A stretch of DNA of 64,000 bases from Rhynchopus sp. YZ270_cl-10 (GCA_964035575.1 OZ037858.1:248001-312000); one strand, 5' to 3'. Positions 31,234-41,251 are shown, numbered from the stretch's first letter. A program made the numbers and translations. Notes: generated from the sequence alone by a model not told the origin.

Positions 31234-32216
31234 TCAGTTCTTGGCGACCTTGACTTCGCTCTGGCGGGTCTTCTTCGCCATCATCCTCGACTTGGCGATC
31301 TGCGACCTGGTTGCGACGAGTGCGTGGTAGGCAACACGGGAGGCCTTTCCGGACTCACGGCGCTGCTTCTGCATGGCCGAACGCCTTCTGCGGCGCTGGC
31401 GGGTCACGTCGGTGACGAGACGCTGGATCTTGGGCGCCTTGGAGTGTCCCTTAACCTCACGGCGGATCACGTACTTGCGCACGTCGTCCTCCTTGGTCAG
31501 GTCGAACAGCTTGCGGATGTGCATGGCACGCTTGGGCCCAAGACGGCGGGGGTTCTGCTTGTTGGTCACTCCCTCAAGCTCCTTCTCTCCCTTCTGCACA
31601 ATGACCAGGTTCAGCACGGAGATGTCGCTGCCCACGATGCATCCACGCACGGACTTCCTGTTGCGCTCTCCCGCGCGTCCACGCCACGCCTGGTAGCCGA
31701 TCTCACCACGGGTCAGGAGCAGCTTGACACGGCTGTTGGTGAGGACTCCCTGCTTCATGGGGAATCCCTGCTTGTCGGATCCTCCGGTGATACGGAAGGT
31801 GTATCCCTTGTAGGCGTCTCCGAGGAGGTCTCCGTCGAACTCCTGCAGTGGGGAGTGGAGTGGAGTGGAGTGGAGTAGAGGGTGGTGGTATGAGTGATCG
31901 ATAAAATGTAGCAAAGCGAGAAGAGGGTGAGGGAAGTTTGAGTGATGCTATCAAGTTCTCCAAGTGTGGATAGAGAAAAAAATATGCGGAGAGGAAGAAG
32001 AGCTTCAGTAAGATACTCCTGTTCGCTGTGTTGTGCTTCGTTGAAGAAACAAAATTTTCTGGTGGAAAAGAAGGGTAAGAAAAGAGGTGTGTGTAGTGGT
32101 AGAGGGGTGAATACCTGTGCGACGCGCTTGTCAACAATTCTCTGCACTGCCTTGTCGTCATCGAGCTCGAAGGTCTTCTGCGATCCAGACTCAGGGTAAG
32201 CAATGTTGAGCTTCAT
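31234..32216 (-). CDS. RPS6: Ribosomal protein eS6, 236 aa
   Basis: Exons 32216-32115 and 31842-31234 (phase 0), with a 272-bp GTATTC intron after codon 34. The N-terminus MKLNIAYPESGSQKTFE, the block DKQGFPMKQGVL, RKSVRGCIVGSD, VLNLVIVQKGEKE, RRLGPKRA.HIRKLF and APKIQRLVTDV are all diagnostic of eS6 of the small ribosomal subunit. The C-terminus is basic, but the serine cluster phosphorylated by S6 kinase in animals is not evident. The intron lies early in the gene, as is common in ribosomal protein genes. Confidence 0.97.
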
Positions 32217-32676
32217 ATTGATGTAGTGTGGGTTTCCTGATTCTTTTCGTCTGTGTGGGGGGGGGTGTGTTTTATGTGGTTGTGTATGGGTGGGGTGGGA
32301 GATGAGGGAGAAAGGGTGTAATAAAAAAAAAGAAAAAAGGAAACCAAGCAACGCACATTGTCTCTATTATTAAACAGTACAGCTCTCAGCCAAGATGCAC
32401 AAAACAAAACAAAACAAAACAAAAACACAAGGAAACAACACGCGTTGAAACAAAAAAAAAAATACTGGCCTTCTCCCTACAGGAATTGCCCCCATATCTG
32501 AAAAGGTTAGAAAACAAACTAACAAAGTGGGTGAGTCTCACCCCATCCATTTTTTCACAAAACGGATGACTTATCCCACCTAATTACCTACCAAGGTGGA
32601 TACCACTATGGGCGATTGTTGCCAAAAAAGTGAACAATTTTTTTTTGCTTGCAAACCCCCTCCTCTCCCTCCATTT
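32217..32676. other. Spacer, 460 bp
   Basis: Between eS6 and the FYVE gene. A G-run on the plus strand (32260-32270) forms the pyrimidine tract of the eS6 acceptor (CACACAG). Nothing else supported. Confidence 0.6.
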
Positions 32677-33354
32677 CTATCCAGCATTGGGAGACCCCCT
32701 TTCGTTCCCAGTCATAGTCGCGATAGCTCCGCGAAGACGTTCTATCCAGACTTCTTTGTTAACTGCGGAGAGCTTTGTCCACACTGAGGAGGCAAGCGAA
32801 TTGCTCATTACGCACATATCACAGTATCGCTGCGACCCGGAGCCTTTGACACCACTGCAGTCCGAGCAGACGGAGAGGAAACAGGACCGGCAGTGATGCT
32901 CGCGTTTGAGCATCGTGTAGTACGCGTTGCAGAGGGTGCAGTTGGTTTGGTGGTGGTTGCCTCTTTGGAAGGATTCGCGTCTTTGCGCGATTTCCTCTTC
33001 TGCTGCAGCGGAGGACGCGGTTGGGGAATGCCCTGCATCAGATGCGTTGGTGCTGGCGGTAGGGCTTGCGAAGGACTTCTGTTGTACAGGCCGCTCGGAT
33101 GCTTCCTTCTCAGGATCCTCTACCCGCTGAAGCGGATCCGACGGCGTAGGGACATGAACCTTAGTCGCCTCCTCCTGTTGCGTCCGTGTACACGCCTGGC
33201 GAAACGCCGCTACCCGCACCTCACTCAACTGTTTCGCTTGTTCTCGTACAGCCCGTTCGCGTTTCAACTCCTCCTGCAAAGAAGCAACCTCAGCTCTAAG
33301 TCGAGCCGTTTCACACTCATCTAAATTCCCTGATGATACTGAAGGTGCCATCAT
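32677..33354 (-). CDS. FYVE-type zinc finger protein, 225 aa
   Basis: Intronless. Residues 10-50 are a short coiled coil (TARLRAEVASLQEELKRER). A disordered Ser/Ala linker leads to a FYVE-like finger at about 140-185 with the pairs CTLC, HHCRSC, CSDC and YCDMC, spaced for two zinc ions. The central KREHHCR resembles the R-x-HHCR phosphoinositide-binding patch of FYVE domains, with Glu in place of one basic residue, so PI3P binding is likely but not certain. It suggests recruitment to endosomal membrane. The upstream acceptor CTTCACAG with a C/T tract supports the start. Confidence 0.85.
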   Translation of the reverse strand: MMAPSVSSGNLDECETARLRAEVASLQEELKRERAVREQAKQLSEVRVAAFRQACTRTQQEEATKVHVPTPSDPLQRVEDPEKEASERPVQQKSFASPTASTNASDAGHSPTASSAAAEEEIAQRRESFQRGNHHQTNCTLCNAYYTMLKREHHCRSCFLSVCSDCSGVKGSGSQRYCDMCVMSNSLASSVWTKLSAVNKEVWIERLRGAIATMTGNERGSPNAG

Positions 33355-33402
33355 AGGAGGAGAAGAAGGAAGAGAGAAGTTGCCTCTCTTTACCCCCTTT
33401 TT

Positions 33403-33432
33403 CTGTGAAGGGAGTAAGGGAGGGAGGGTTTT
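33403..33432 (-). promoter_or_regulatory. Pyrimidine tract and CACAG before the FYVE gene
   Basis: CCTCCCTCCCTTACTCCC then TTCACAG, 48 nt upstream of the ATG. Confidence 0.55.
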
Positions 33433-33445
33433 GAGGGAGAAAAAA

Positions 33446-33489
33446 AGTTGACTGAAAAATACAACAGCCCGCTCATAACAGAGTACAAT
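33446..33489 (+). repeat. Dispersed repeat, family C
   Basis: AAGTTGACTGAAAAATACAAC, then AGCCCGCTCATAACAGAGTAC. Confidence 0.65.
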
Positions 33490-33784
33490 GACAATGGGGG
33501 TGGACCCGAACTATGCGTGTTGTGGTTTACATCTGATTTAAAAAAAAAAATTGTCACTTTTTTGGAATATTTTGTCACCCAACTTCAGCTGCCTGCGAGT
33601 TGGGGGTGGGGGAATATTTTTTTTGTTTGAACCAGGAAGGCAAGGATTGGGGGGAGGAGGGAAAACCCGCCGCCCCCCCAAAACAACGAAAAAAAAAAGG
33701 GGGAAAAGGAAATCCTGGTTCGGTGAAAGATAACGAAGGGGGTCGGGGGGGTGGGGTGTGGGGTGTACCAATAAATCCATTTTT

Positions 33785-33834
33785 CTTTGAAATCTTGGCT
33801 ATATTAGTGTCACTGAGGATGTGCTCCACAATCC
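33785..33834 (+). repeat. Dispersed structured repeat, family E
   Basis: TTTGAAATCTTGGCTATATT, AGTGTCACTGAGGATG, TGCTCCACAAT. Confidence 0.7.
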
Positions 33835-34622
33835 AATTTTTTTTTTTTAAAGTTTTTCGAGGATTCGAACAGACTGAATGAATGTTCTGCAAAAGCCAAA
33901 GTGAGGCTATTCGCAGAAACGGGAATACCTTTTATCTAATAAATAATACTGAAGTAAATTAGACGAGTCATTCAATCATGGATCTGGTTTGAATTTTTTT
34001 TTTTTTTGTTGTTAAAAAAATTGGACCCCGATTTATGTTCGACGAATGCATCACAAAACAAAACAAAAAAAGACACACAAAAAACCTCCTGCATCCATAC
34101 TCTGATTTTTAGGTCAGGCACAAAATAAGGAAAGGAAAATGTCGCTTTTTTTTCGAAAACACATTCTTATTTTATTTTCCCACAACTACCTTTTTTCACT
34201 CTGTCTTTTTTTTTGCTTTATTTTGGGGAATCTTTCCACATATAACACAAACTTTTGCGGGGGGGAAACTTATGGGGGGGTATAGGTACAGACTTAATTA
34301 TCACAGATTGCAATTTTGTCCACACCCTCTTTTTTTTTACCAAATATTTAGCACAAATCCCGCAGCTTTTTTTTTCTCTTGGAAATATTTTTTTTCACTC
34401 GCATTTTATCAAAACAATGAACACATTTTTTCGCTAGCACCGGACGATGCTTGGGTTTTTTTTCTGTACGCTGTGTTTTATTTTGTATCGTCCCCCTTAA
34501 TATGTGGGTTCGGTACTCAAATTGTATCATATTGTATCAACACGAATTCTTCCCCAAAAAAAAATGTGTACTTTTATTTCTCTCTCTTCTTCTTCTTCTA
34601 TTTTTTGTTTTTTGTTTTAAAT

Positions 34623-35090
34623 TTAGTCGATCTTGACCTTCAACGAGGCGCAGATGACCTCCTGCTTGTTCTCGTTCTCTCCCTTGATGGAGATTGTGTA
34701 GTGGCCGGAGGGGGCGGCGCTTGGGAGCTTCACTTCCTTGTCGAGGGTAAAGGCGCCCTTGTGGATGGGGCAGTGAAGCTCACCACAGAGGTCGACGGTG
34801 GTGGTAATGAGGTGGACGAAGCCGTAGTGGACGTTAACGGTCATCTTGATGTCCTGCAGGTCCTGCTGCACGTCTCCCCTCAACGACACGGTGAACGAAT
34901 GTCCCGTCCTCGGTGGGTACGGCGAGACGGTCAGTCCAGTGTTCCCGTTGACCTTGAACAAGTCAAAGTTCTGGTGGCACATCTTCAGCACCGGGTGCGA
35001 GTCCTCTGCCTTCTTGTGCTTGATAAGTCCGTCCAGGAAGCTCGCCGAGGCGACTCCCATCATACACATAACCATAGCGGCGCGAAGCAT
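34623..35090 (-). CDS. Secreted ML-domain (NPC2-like) lipid-binding protein, 155 aa
   Basis: Signal peptide at residues 1-17 (MLRAAMVMCMMGVASAS). The mature region has the beta-sandwich pattern and cysteines of the MD-2-related lipid recognition family: a first Cys in KMCHQNF, the pair LCGELHCPI, and a last Cys in EVICASLKVK; GHYTISI and ENENKQEVICASL are typical of the C-terminal strands. Length fits the family (about 150 aa). NPC2 moves sterols out of the lysosome; others bind different lipids, so the ligand is unknown. Intronless. Confidence 0.85.
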   Translation of the reverse strand: MLRAAMVMCMMGVASASFLDGLIKHKKAEDSHPVLKMCHQNFDLFKVNGNTGLTVSPYPPRTGHSFTVSLRGDVQQDLQDIKMTVNVHYGFVHLITTTVDLCGELHCPIHKGAFTLDKEVKLPSAAPSGHYTISIKGENENKQEVICASLKVKID

Positions 35091-35220
35091 TGTGTAAAAG
35101 AGTTTTTTTTTGTTGTTGTTTGGCTGTTTTTTTGAGGGTTTAGGTGTTTGGGTGTTTGGGGGTATGGGTAGTTACAAAAAAAGGCCATTTTTTTTGGATT
35201 CGCTGGAATAGAAAAAGGCA

Positions 35221-36420
35221 TCATTTTTCAACCTCCTCGTGGAGGACCAATGGGGAGTACACATGCAGAAATGCGTGTTTGTCGGCACTCACGATTGTCT
35301 GCGGGCGGGAGGGGTGCCACATCACATCGGTCACCCCTGCTGGGGCATGGCCGCTGTGCATGAAGAGAAGCTCCGTCGGCAGGTCTTGGTCGCTGGCGGG
35401 GCCGTGGAGGGAGAGGTCCCAGACCCAGACCCTGCCGTCCGCTGTGGCGGAGACGATGAGCGCGTCGTCTGTTGGGTGGCATGCGGTGTGCGTGACCTTC
35501 TGCGCACCATGGTCAAAGGCAAGCAGATGCCCACGCCCCGTCATCCTACAGTCCCACACCACCATCCCTGCCGACCCCCCCGTCACCACCAAATCCCCAC
35601 TAGCAGAGCTCGAGACACTCTCCAACGACATGCTGTGCGGCGCAATGCACTCTCGCTTCACAGCAGACGCCGCACTGACCTGCGTCCCTGACCGCAAATC
35701 AACGCACCTCAGGTAACCATCCGCAGAGCACGCCCATACAGTGTCATGACTGTGCGCTCCATTGGGGAAACACACATCCTCGATCTTCCCGTCCACCTGC
35801 AGGATCGTTGTGGTGCGTGGTCCCGCAGTTTCGTTGTGGCGAACGTCCCAGACTGCAAGACCTTGCAAGCCACCGTCGTTGTGCGGTGGGTGTACGAAGT
35901 CAGCGTACACTGCAAGGGTACCGCCTGGCTGGCATGCCAATGCTGCGCTCTTTACACCTATATTCTCCGCACGGCGTGAAGGAAGCGGCGCGCTTCCTGT
36001 GAAGGGTGCGCCTTTCTTCAGGTCTGCAAGCGCGACGCGGTCTGTCAGTTTGACCACTGCAATGTTCTTTTCATGGCGGAGACATCGTGCACGGAGGACT
36101 GGACGGTTTTGGCAGACACGCGCAACGTATTCGGGCGCCGCATACCCTGTGTCAACAAACTCACGCACCGGAGCCTTGAGAGGTGGTGCGCCAATGGAGA
36201 GCATTAATGTGCTTGAAACGTTCTGTTGTTCCTTTCCAGTAGACCGAGCAGGCCACGAGTTTGTCGCAGTTAATACCCGTAGTGCATCGGGGTGTGTATC
36301 CGTCGCTATCTCCGCATCCAAAGACACCGTCTCACCCTCCATCTGCAGCACCGTGACGTTTTTATAAAGCCAAGGACACCATGCATTCCACAGCTGCTGT
36401 TCTTGGGTATTTTGTGCCAT
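35221..36420 (-). CDS. RBBP4/MSI1-like WD40 histone-binding protein, 399 aa
   Basis: Intronless. The N-terminal WCPWLYKNVTVLQMEGETVS resembles the N-terminal helix region of RBBP4/RBAP48. WD blades end in VWDVRHN, VVWDCR and RVWVWDLS. The segment ELLFMHSGHAPAGVTDVMWH near the C-terminus closely parallels the ELLFIHGGHTAKISDFSWN stretch of RBBP4. Such proteins carry histone H4/H3 in CAF-1, HAT1, NuRD or PRC2 complexes. Which complex applies here cannot be told. The start at 36420 follows a CATTCAG acceptor. Confidence 0.85.
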   Translation of the reverse strand: MAQNTQEQQLWNAWCPWLYKNVTVLQMEGETVSLDAEIATDTHPDALRVLTATNSWPARSTGKEQQNVSSTLMLSIGAPPLKAPVREFVDTGYAAPEYVARVCQNRPVLRARCLRHEKNIAVVKLTDRVALADLKKGAPFTGSAPLPSRRAENIGVKSAALACQPGGTLAVYADFVHPPHNDGGLQGLAVWDVRHNETAGPRTTTILQVDGKIEDVCFPNGAHSHDTVWACSADGYLRCVDLRSGTQVSAASAVKRECIAPHSMSLESVSSSASGDLVVTGGSAGMVVWDCRMTGRGHLLAFDHGAQKVTHTACHPTDDALIVSATADGRVWVWDLSLHGPASDQDLPTELLFMHSGHAPAGVTDVMWHPSRPQTIVSADKHAFLHVYSPLVLHEEVEK

Positions 36421-36591
36421 TTGTGTGTGTTTTTTTTGTGCAGTCACAACCGCACCCCCCCAACCTGACTGAATGCAAAGGGGTGGGAGGAAAAAAGCGG
36501 TAGAAAAAGTAAATAAAAAAAAACTGCATCTTTTTTTCATGCCTCGCGGTGGTCCCGGCTCTTTTATACAGTGCTAATGTCACTAAGAAGA

Positions 36592-36638
36592 AAAGGTTTT
36601 TGTATCACGACGAACCTAAACCTCACAATGTTGTCACC
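36592..36638 (+). repeat. Dispersed hairpin, family A (diverged)
   Basis: AGGTTTTTGTATCACGACG, AACCTAAACCTC, GTTGTCACC. Stem largely lost. Confidence 0.45.
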
Positions 36639-36789
36639 TATAGCAAAACAAAGCAGGGTAGCCCCCTTGGAAAAAAACGGCAAAATTCTGCATTTATGTT
36701 CGTCTCGTTAAAGGAGGAGGAAAAAATCCAGAATTTCATGTTCTCTTCACTCTCATTTAGGAGCAACCCTGAAACAAAGCGCTTTTTTT

Positions 36790-36842
36790 TTTGAAAACTT
36801 GGTTGTATTAGTGTCCCCACCCTAGAGTGTGCTCCACTATAC
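36790..36842 (+). repeat. Dispersed structured repeat, family E
   Basis: TTTGAAAACTTGGTTGTATT, then TAGTGT...CACTATAC, with CCCACCCTAGAGTGTGCTC between. TAGTG pairs with CACTA. Confidence 0.8.
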
Positions 36843-37003
36843 ATAGTTTTTTTCCTTTCGTTCTTCTTTTCTTTTCTTCTTGCACACGGGACCGATCAGC
36901 TTACATTTTTTCCCCCCCCCCCCTCATATTCCACCCCTTTAACCCATTTCCCCCCTTCTCAGATAAAGGTTTATTGAAAGACAATCTTCAGCCTCTCTGT
37001 ACA

Positions 37004-38239
37004 TCACCGCAGGCGAGATTCCTTTCCTCCCAGAAGCGGGCGTGTCTCTTCATCTATGTATTCGCACAAGACATCCTTCTGCACTCCACCCTTTGGCTTG
37101 AAGATTACGCCGAAGCATGCAAGCGACAGCACCATGAATATGAGAAAGGTGGTCATGAAGAAGTATCCCTCGGGGCGGAGGTCTTTGAGAAAGTCTAGCA
37201 TTCGTGCGTTGGGGTGTACGTATAATAGCGGGGTGCCTCCACAGGAAGACACAAAGACTTTGCATTCGCTTTGCAAAGAGGAGCAAAGAGAAGAAGGGAA
37301 TGACAAAGGCAGCGCCGAGCACGTTGTGTTGTGTACAAACCCATCGACAGAGAGGACATCCCAGGTCCCCCTGGAGAAGTTTTGGAGTTGTGCTGGAGTA
37401 AACCCTTCGACTGCTGGGGCAAGGATCTGCTTCACGCACTGAGGGGATTCATTCAACGACTCTACCGGAATCAAAGCAAGACAGAAGGGTGACAACCCTG
37501 CACACCCCCCTCTCTTCGCCATCCAATACAACCGCGTGGTCGTAAGATACGGACAAAGACTTCCAAACTTCGCCGTCTGCTGCGCATCCAACTGCAAATT
37601 CCGCGCCGGAATCGCGCTAAACCCTGGCTCCGATAAATCTTCAAAGACATACGCCGTTACCTTCCTCATACACGCCACCGGAATGCTTTCTAACACATAA
37701 AGATCCAAGCATTTAAAACACCCAGACGTCAATGCAGGGCACGACGACTCATTGATATACCGAATTTGTTGTGGTGTCACCCCTTTGCACGCTTCGACAG
37801 GAATATTCCTGAAAAAGGAGTTCAAATCTCCGGCAAAAAGCTCCATTGGTATATTTCCTAATTGCTCAATCGACAAAAAGAACAATGCGGTAGGCTGTAG
37901 GTTCAAAAGACACTCCATGCCTATACGTTTAAAAGTATTGGCAGGAGCATACGAAAAGCATCCCCTAATCCCTGCGCACGACGCAGGCTTAATAAGAGAC
38001 AGCATATCAGCAGTCAACCCTTCGCAAGCAGAATCTGGCAGGCACTGTACTTCCTCCACTCCCGCCTCACTCCACCCTTTATATGAAGACACGTTCGAAT
38101 TGGTCAAATAACACATCGGGTAATTACACCCTACAGGGGAAGCAGAAGGGACCAAAGACAAAGGGGCTTTTACCTCTGCTGGTAAACTCCTGCACAGTAG
38201 CACATCACCAATGAGAAGAACTACTAATATTCGGGACAT
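37004..38239 (-). CDS. Type I membrane protein with lysosomal-type tail, 411 aa
   Basis: Signal peptide at residues 1-20. A luminal region to about 355 is built of degenerate Cys-containing repeats of about 40-50 aa, each with a pattern of Ile-Pro, Cys, Thr-Pro/Ala-x-Gln-hydrophobic and a Cys-x-Gly/Ser-Cys-Phe turn (CAGIRGCFSY, CPALTSGCFKC, CAGLSPFCLAL). One transmembrane helix follows (YFFMTTFLIFMVLSLACFGV). The 30-residue tail contains ETRPLL, matching the acidic dileucine signal [DE]xxxL[LI] for sorting to lysosomes or endosomes. The family is not recognised. Intronless. Confidence 0.75.
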   Translation of the reverse strand: MSRILVVLLIGDVLLCRSLPAEVKAPLSLVPSASPVGCNYPMCYLTNSNVSSYKGWSEAGVEEVQCLPDSACEGLTADMLSLIKPASCAGIRGCFSYAPANTFKRIGMECLLNLQPTALFFLSIEQLGNIPMELFAGDLNSFFRNIPVEACKGVTPQQIRYINESSCPALTSGCFKCLDLYVLESIPVACMRKVTAYVFEDLSEPGFSAIPARNLQLDAQQTAKFGSLCPYLTTTRLYWMAKRGGCAGLSPFCLALIPVESLNESPQCVKQILAPAVEGFTPAQLQNFSRGTWDVLSVDGFVHNTTCSALPLSFPSSLCSSLQSECKVFVSSCGGTPLLYVHPNARMLDFLKDLRPEGYFFMTTFLIFMVLSLACFGVIFKPKGGVQKDVLCEYIDEETRPLLGGKESRLR

Positions 38240-38320
38240 ATTCTCTCATCCGCGGGATATGCAAATAAAAAGGAAAGAAAAAGAAAAGAGAGAAAAGAAA
38301 AAGAAGAGCTTTTACCCTCC

Positions 38321-38362
38321 AAAAGAGTTAGTGAGATGAAACCCAAACCTCGTGTTTGGTCA
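38321..38362 (+). repeat. Dispersed hairpin, family A with compensatory stem
   Basis: AGTTAGTGAGATGAAA, then CCCAAAC, CTC, GTGTTTGG, TCA. The stem CCAAAC/GTTTGG replaces the usual CTAAGC/GCTTAG but still pairs. Confidence 0.75.
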
Positions 38363-38449
38363 AAAAAAAAAAAAAAAAAAAAGAGACAAAAGAGAGAGCT
38401 TTAGTTAGGGGAAGATGTTGTGTAACGATAGGGGGGTAGAGAAAATGAG

Positions 38450-38481
38450 GTTGGTAATATGACCAGAGCTGCGCCTGGTCA
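38450..38481 (+). repeat. Dispersed hairpin, family A variant
   Basis: GGTTGGTAATATGACCAG, then AGCTGCGC and CTGGTCA. The stem TGACCAG/CTGGTCA is perfect but unlike the consensus bases. Confidence 0.55.
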
Positions 38482-38522
38482 AAAAAAAAGTGTTCTGTAG
38501 GTGGAAAAGGATTGCGGGTTGT

Positions 38523-38654
38523 GGGAGGGAGTGGGAGTGGGAGTGGGAGTGGGAGTGGGAGTGGGAGTGGGAGTGGGAGTGGGAGTGGGAGTGGGAGTGG
38601 GAGTGGGAGTGGGAGTGGGAGTGGGAGTGGGAGTGGGAGTGGGAGTGGGAGTGG
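38523..38654 (+). repeat. Hexanucleotide microsatellite (GGGAGT)n
   Basis: About 22 uninterrupted copies of GGGAGT. Open in several frames but not coding. The plus strand could form G-quadruplexes. Confidence 0.95.
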
Positions 38655-39316
38655 AGAATTTAAAAAAAAAAAAAAATGTGTTTTTTTTTCGTGTCCATTG
38701 CGGAGGAGGGCTTGTATATAACGTATCTTGCTTTGTATTCAATTCTGGTATTGTTTTGTTTTCTTGGGGGAGGCCCTTCTTGACCTGTATCCCTATCCAT
38801 TTTTTCCCGAAACCCTTTTTTTAATCTAGGCATTCTCGGGAATATTAGCCACCTGCCTAACTGTATTCCAAGGGTACTCTTTTTGTTTTTTTTGGTACAG
38901 ACTCACCGTCCTGATTTGCATGTACTCTTGTATTGCTGTTCTCCGCCCATTTTTTTTTTTTCGTGTTGTTTTTTTTTCAAAATAAAAAAAAAACCCCCCC
39001 CACCCACCCCACGAACATAATGTGAACCACGCTCCCTGAAAAGCCAGCTTACACACTCTGATTCTAAACACAACCCCCGGAGAAACCCACGAATACAAAC
39101 AAGAAAAAAAATCGGTCGATTTTTTTGGGGTATTTTTAGGGGGTCATCAGAAATATATAAAAAAAAACAAAAGCGATTGCAACTTCCACTGGGGGGGGTG
39201 CGGTGGTCAATCGTTTTCGCCCAAAAGAAACCCCTATTTTTTTTTTTTTTTTACATCCCACTTTTATTGTTGATATACCCACCCCAGTCTTCAGAGAATA
39301 AAGCAGAGAACCCTGC

Positions 39317-39701
39317 TTATTCCGGGAAGGGCCAGGTTCCGTAGTAAATCATTCCCTTTTTGGAGGGCTGCACGAAGAAGAGGAAGGTAACAGCGATGAA
39401 GGGAAACCAGAGGCCAAGCTCCTGTTTTGTTTTATTTTATTTTGATAAATTGTTGGATCGATTCGTTCAAAAAAAAAACCCGAAAATTCCTCTGATCGGT
39501 GGCCCTTTTTTTGCGGGTGAGATGGGGGTAGCTTCATACCTTTACTGCGGCAAGGGGTGTGTTCAGAATCTTGGTGGTGTTGTACTGCGAGTGTCCGTAC
39601 GGGTATCCCCACTGGAAAGCAGTCTTGTTCTTTTTAAGGAAGTTGATGCCCAGGAAACGGTTCCCGTAGACCCCGATCCTCATAGGGTGTGTGTACACCA
39701 T
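39317..39701 (-). CDS. 88-aa single-pass membrane protein, two exons
   Basis: Exons 39701-39540 (54 codons) and 39421-39317 (34 codons plus stop), phase 0, with a 118-bp GTATGA...ACAG intron. The first part is hydrophilic and aromatic-rich (VYGNRFLGINFLKKNKTAFQ, WGYPYGHSQYNTTK). The second has one transmembrane helix (LGLWFPFIAVTFLFFVQP) and ends KKGMIYYGTWPFPE. Size and layout resemble accessory subunits of the mitochondrial respiratory chain or ATP synthase, but I do not recognise the family. Each exon alone is too short to notice; the splice is what makes the gene credible. The ATG lies 7 nt after a CACACAG acceptor. Confidence 0.65.
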
Positions 39702-40054
39702 ATTTAAGTCTGTGTGTATGACGTGACCTGTGCATTGTGTATTGGGAGAAATGGGAGGGTACGAGAACATAATGGAAGAAGTCATGCAGGGGGGGTCCGG
39801 GTTTGTGGTCCACCTACTATACTGCCCGTTTTTTTTTGCTGGGAGAGGCTTTTCAAGTTCTCTCCGTCGCTAATCCAAAAATAATAGAAAAAAAAAAACA
39901 TGAGATCATCAAAAACCACCCCAATCCAAAGCAATGCACTCCTTTAAAGGACTACCCTTTTTTTTGCCACATCATATGTGAATATGATTGAGGTCAAAAA
40001 AAAAAAAAATGCTACCACCTCAACCACTTTTCTTCCTCCTCTTCAAACTATTCT
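39702..40054. other. Spacer, 353 bp
   Basis: A/T-rich; nothing beyond the acceptor of the 88-aa gene. Confidence 0.5.
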
Positions 40055-41092
40055 TCACTTTCCACAAGGTGTCATCATCCTTTCCATGTGGATTTTGTAG
40101 TTTTCTGGGGAGAGGGTACGGTGCCGGGGGCGGAGGTATCCTTTGGCGGTTCGCGTTGCTGTGAGGGAGTCTGCGAGGAGAGATGCGGCGACGTCGCGGG
40201 AATATGGGATGGCAAGACGGTGTGTCATGTCGGACACTTCGTCCTCAGGCATGCGCAGCCATGTACCCTCCACCGCGTGGATCGGTATGTACTCCGGCTT
40301 CGGGTCTGCCAGTCTCTCTACCAACTCCCCTTCTCCTTCTGCCCCCAGCACCATCCCCACCGCCACCCCAAATACGCTCTCATGCAGCTGTTTCTGACGA
40401 AGTTCTTTCCGTTCTTTGTCTTCTTCTGTTAGACGTCGTACCAATTTTTCGACCTGTTCTCCAGAGAGGAGGCTCTGTGCAGCTTTTTCTTGAAGTGAGT
40501 TTTTCACGGCTTGAACCCCGGGGGGTTCTTTGTGGTCGTAGTAAGGCGCGAAACTGCTGGGTGTGGTGTGTTTGATAGGGTGGGTGTTGGTGAGGGTGCG
40601 GAGCTTCGCGCTTACGGCACGGCGGTGGGTTTCGTGGGGAGAGATTGAGGAGAGGCCGGCTTCTTCGCGCATTGCTCGCTTTGCTTTTGCGAGCTGTCGA
40701 GGGGCACCACGGAGGGAACGATAAGCGTTCATTTTGCGTGACAACACAGCCCCACGCTGCGTTAAGCACCATATATCCCTTTTCATTCCGTTGTTCGCTT
40801 CGACCAATTCGGTTTCCACACGACGCAGGCGTTTTGTATGCTTCGAGCCTACCGATGCAGCATTGTCTGGAGGGTATTTGAACAATCTAGCGACCTCTTG
40901 GATGCTTAAGATCGCATGCGCATGGCTGCGGAGTTGCGACGCAGGGGGTGGCAAAGCAGAGAGGGGCTCCTGTGGAGACTGTGGAGGGGCCGAGGCGGGG
41001 CGGGTGTGTGGGGTGGTGGCAGTGGTGTCGCTAACGCTGCTGCTGCGACTGCTACTATCATATCGGCTTGAACCCTGCATATCACTTCTCAT
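40055..41092 (-). CDS. Hypothetical protein, 345 aa
   Basis: Not recognised. Intronless. A Ser/Thr/Pro-rich N-terminus (residues 1-55) is followed by a mostly helical charged region. It includes RRVETELVEANN, a basic stretch APRQLAKAKRAMREE, and a Glu/Lys helix EQVEKLVRRLTEEDKERKEL at about 210-230. The C-terminus ends LRPRHRTLSPENYKIHMERM. No transmembrane segment. A CATTTCACAG acceptor lies 24 nt before the ATG. Confidence 0.65.
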   Translation of the reverse strand: MRSDMQGSSRYDSSSRSSSVSDTTATTPHTRPASAPPQSPQEPLSALPPPASQLRSHAHAILSIQEVARLFKYPPDNAASVGSKHTKRLRRVETELVEANNGMKRDIWCLTQRGAVLSRKMNAYRSLRGAPRQLAKAKRAMREEAGLSSISPHETHRRAVSAKLRTLTNTHPIKHTTPSSFAPYYDHKEPPGVQAVKNSLQEKAAQSLLSGEQVEKLVRRLTEEDKERKELRQKQLHESVFGVAVGMVLGAEGEGELVERLADPKPEYIPIHAVEGTWLRMPEDEVSDMTHRLAIPYSRDVAASLLADSLTATRTAKGYLRPRHRTLSPENYKIHMERMMTPCGK

Positions 41093-41251
41093 AGCATAGT
41101 GTATGTGGATGGGTGCTGTGAAATGGGTTCGTGTGAGGTGGTTAATGCCTAGCGAGGGTAATTCTTGCGCAGAATATGGCCCTATAGTGTGAGGTGTGGT
41201 GGTGATTATGTGAGGTCAAGTGATAATGTTGTTACATAGAAGAAAAGTGTA

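Larger units (their letters stand above)
33355..34622. other. Spacer with C and E repeats
   Basis: 1.27 kb. C repeat at 33446 and E repeat at 33785. The rest is A/T- and G-run-rich. A TTCGAATCC motif at 33850 on the minus strand is not part of a tRNA. Confidence 0.6.
36421..37003. other. Spacer with A and E repeats
   Basis: 583 bp. Carries the acceptor of the RBBP4-like gene, one A and one E repeat, and C-runs; no gene. Confidence 0.6.
38240..39316. other. Spacer with microsatellite
   Basis: About 1.08 kb with two A-type hairpins, the GGGAGT hexanucleotide array, and G/C/A/T runs; no gene. Confidence 0.65.

Noticed and set aside
33841-33930. Possible tRNA on the minus strand (GTTCGAATCC motif)
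   Set aside because: No matching A box, acceptor stem or anticodon arm could be folded.
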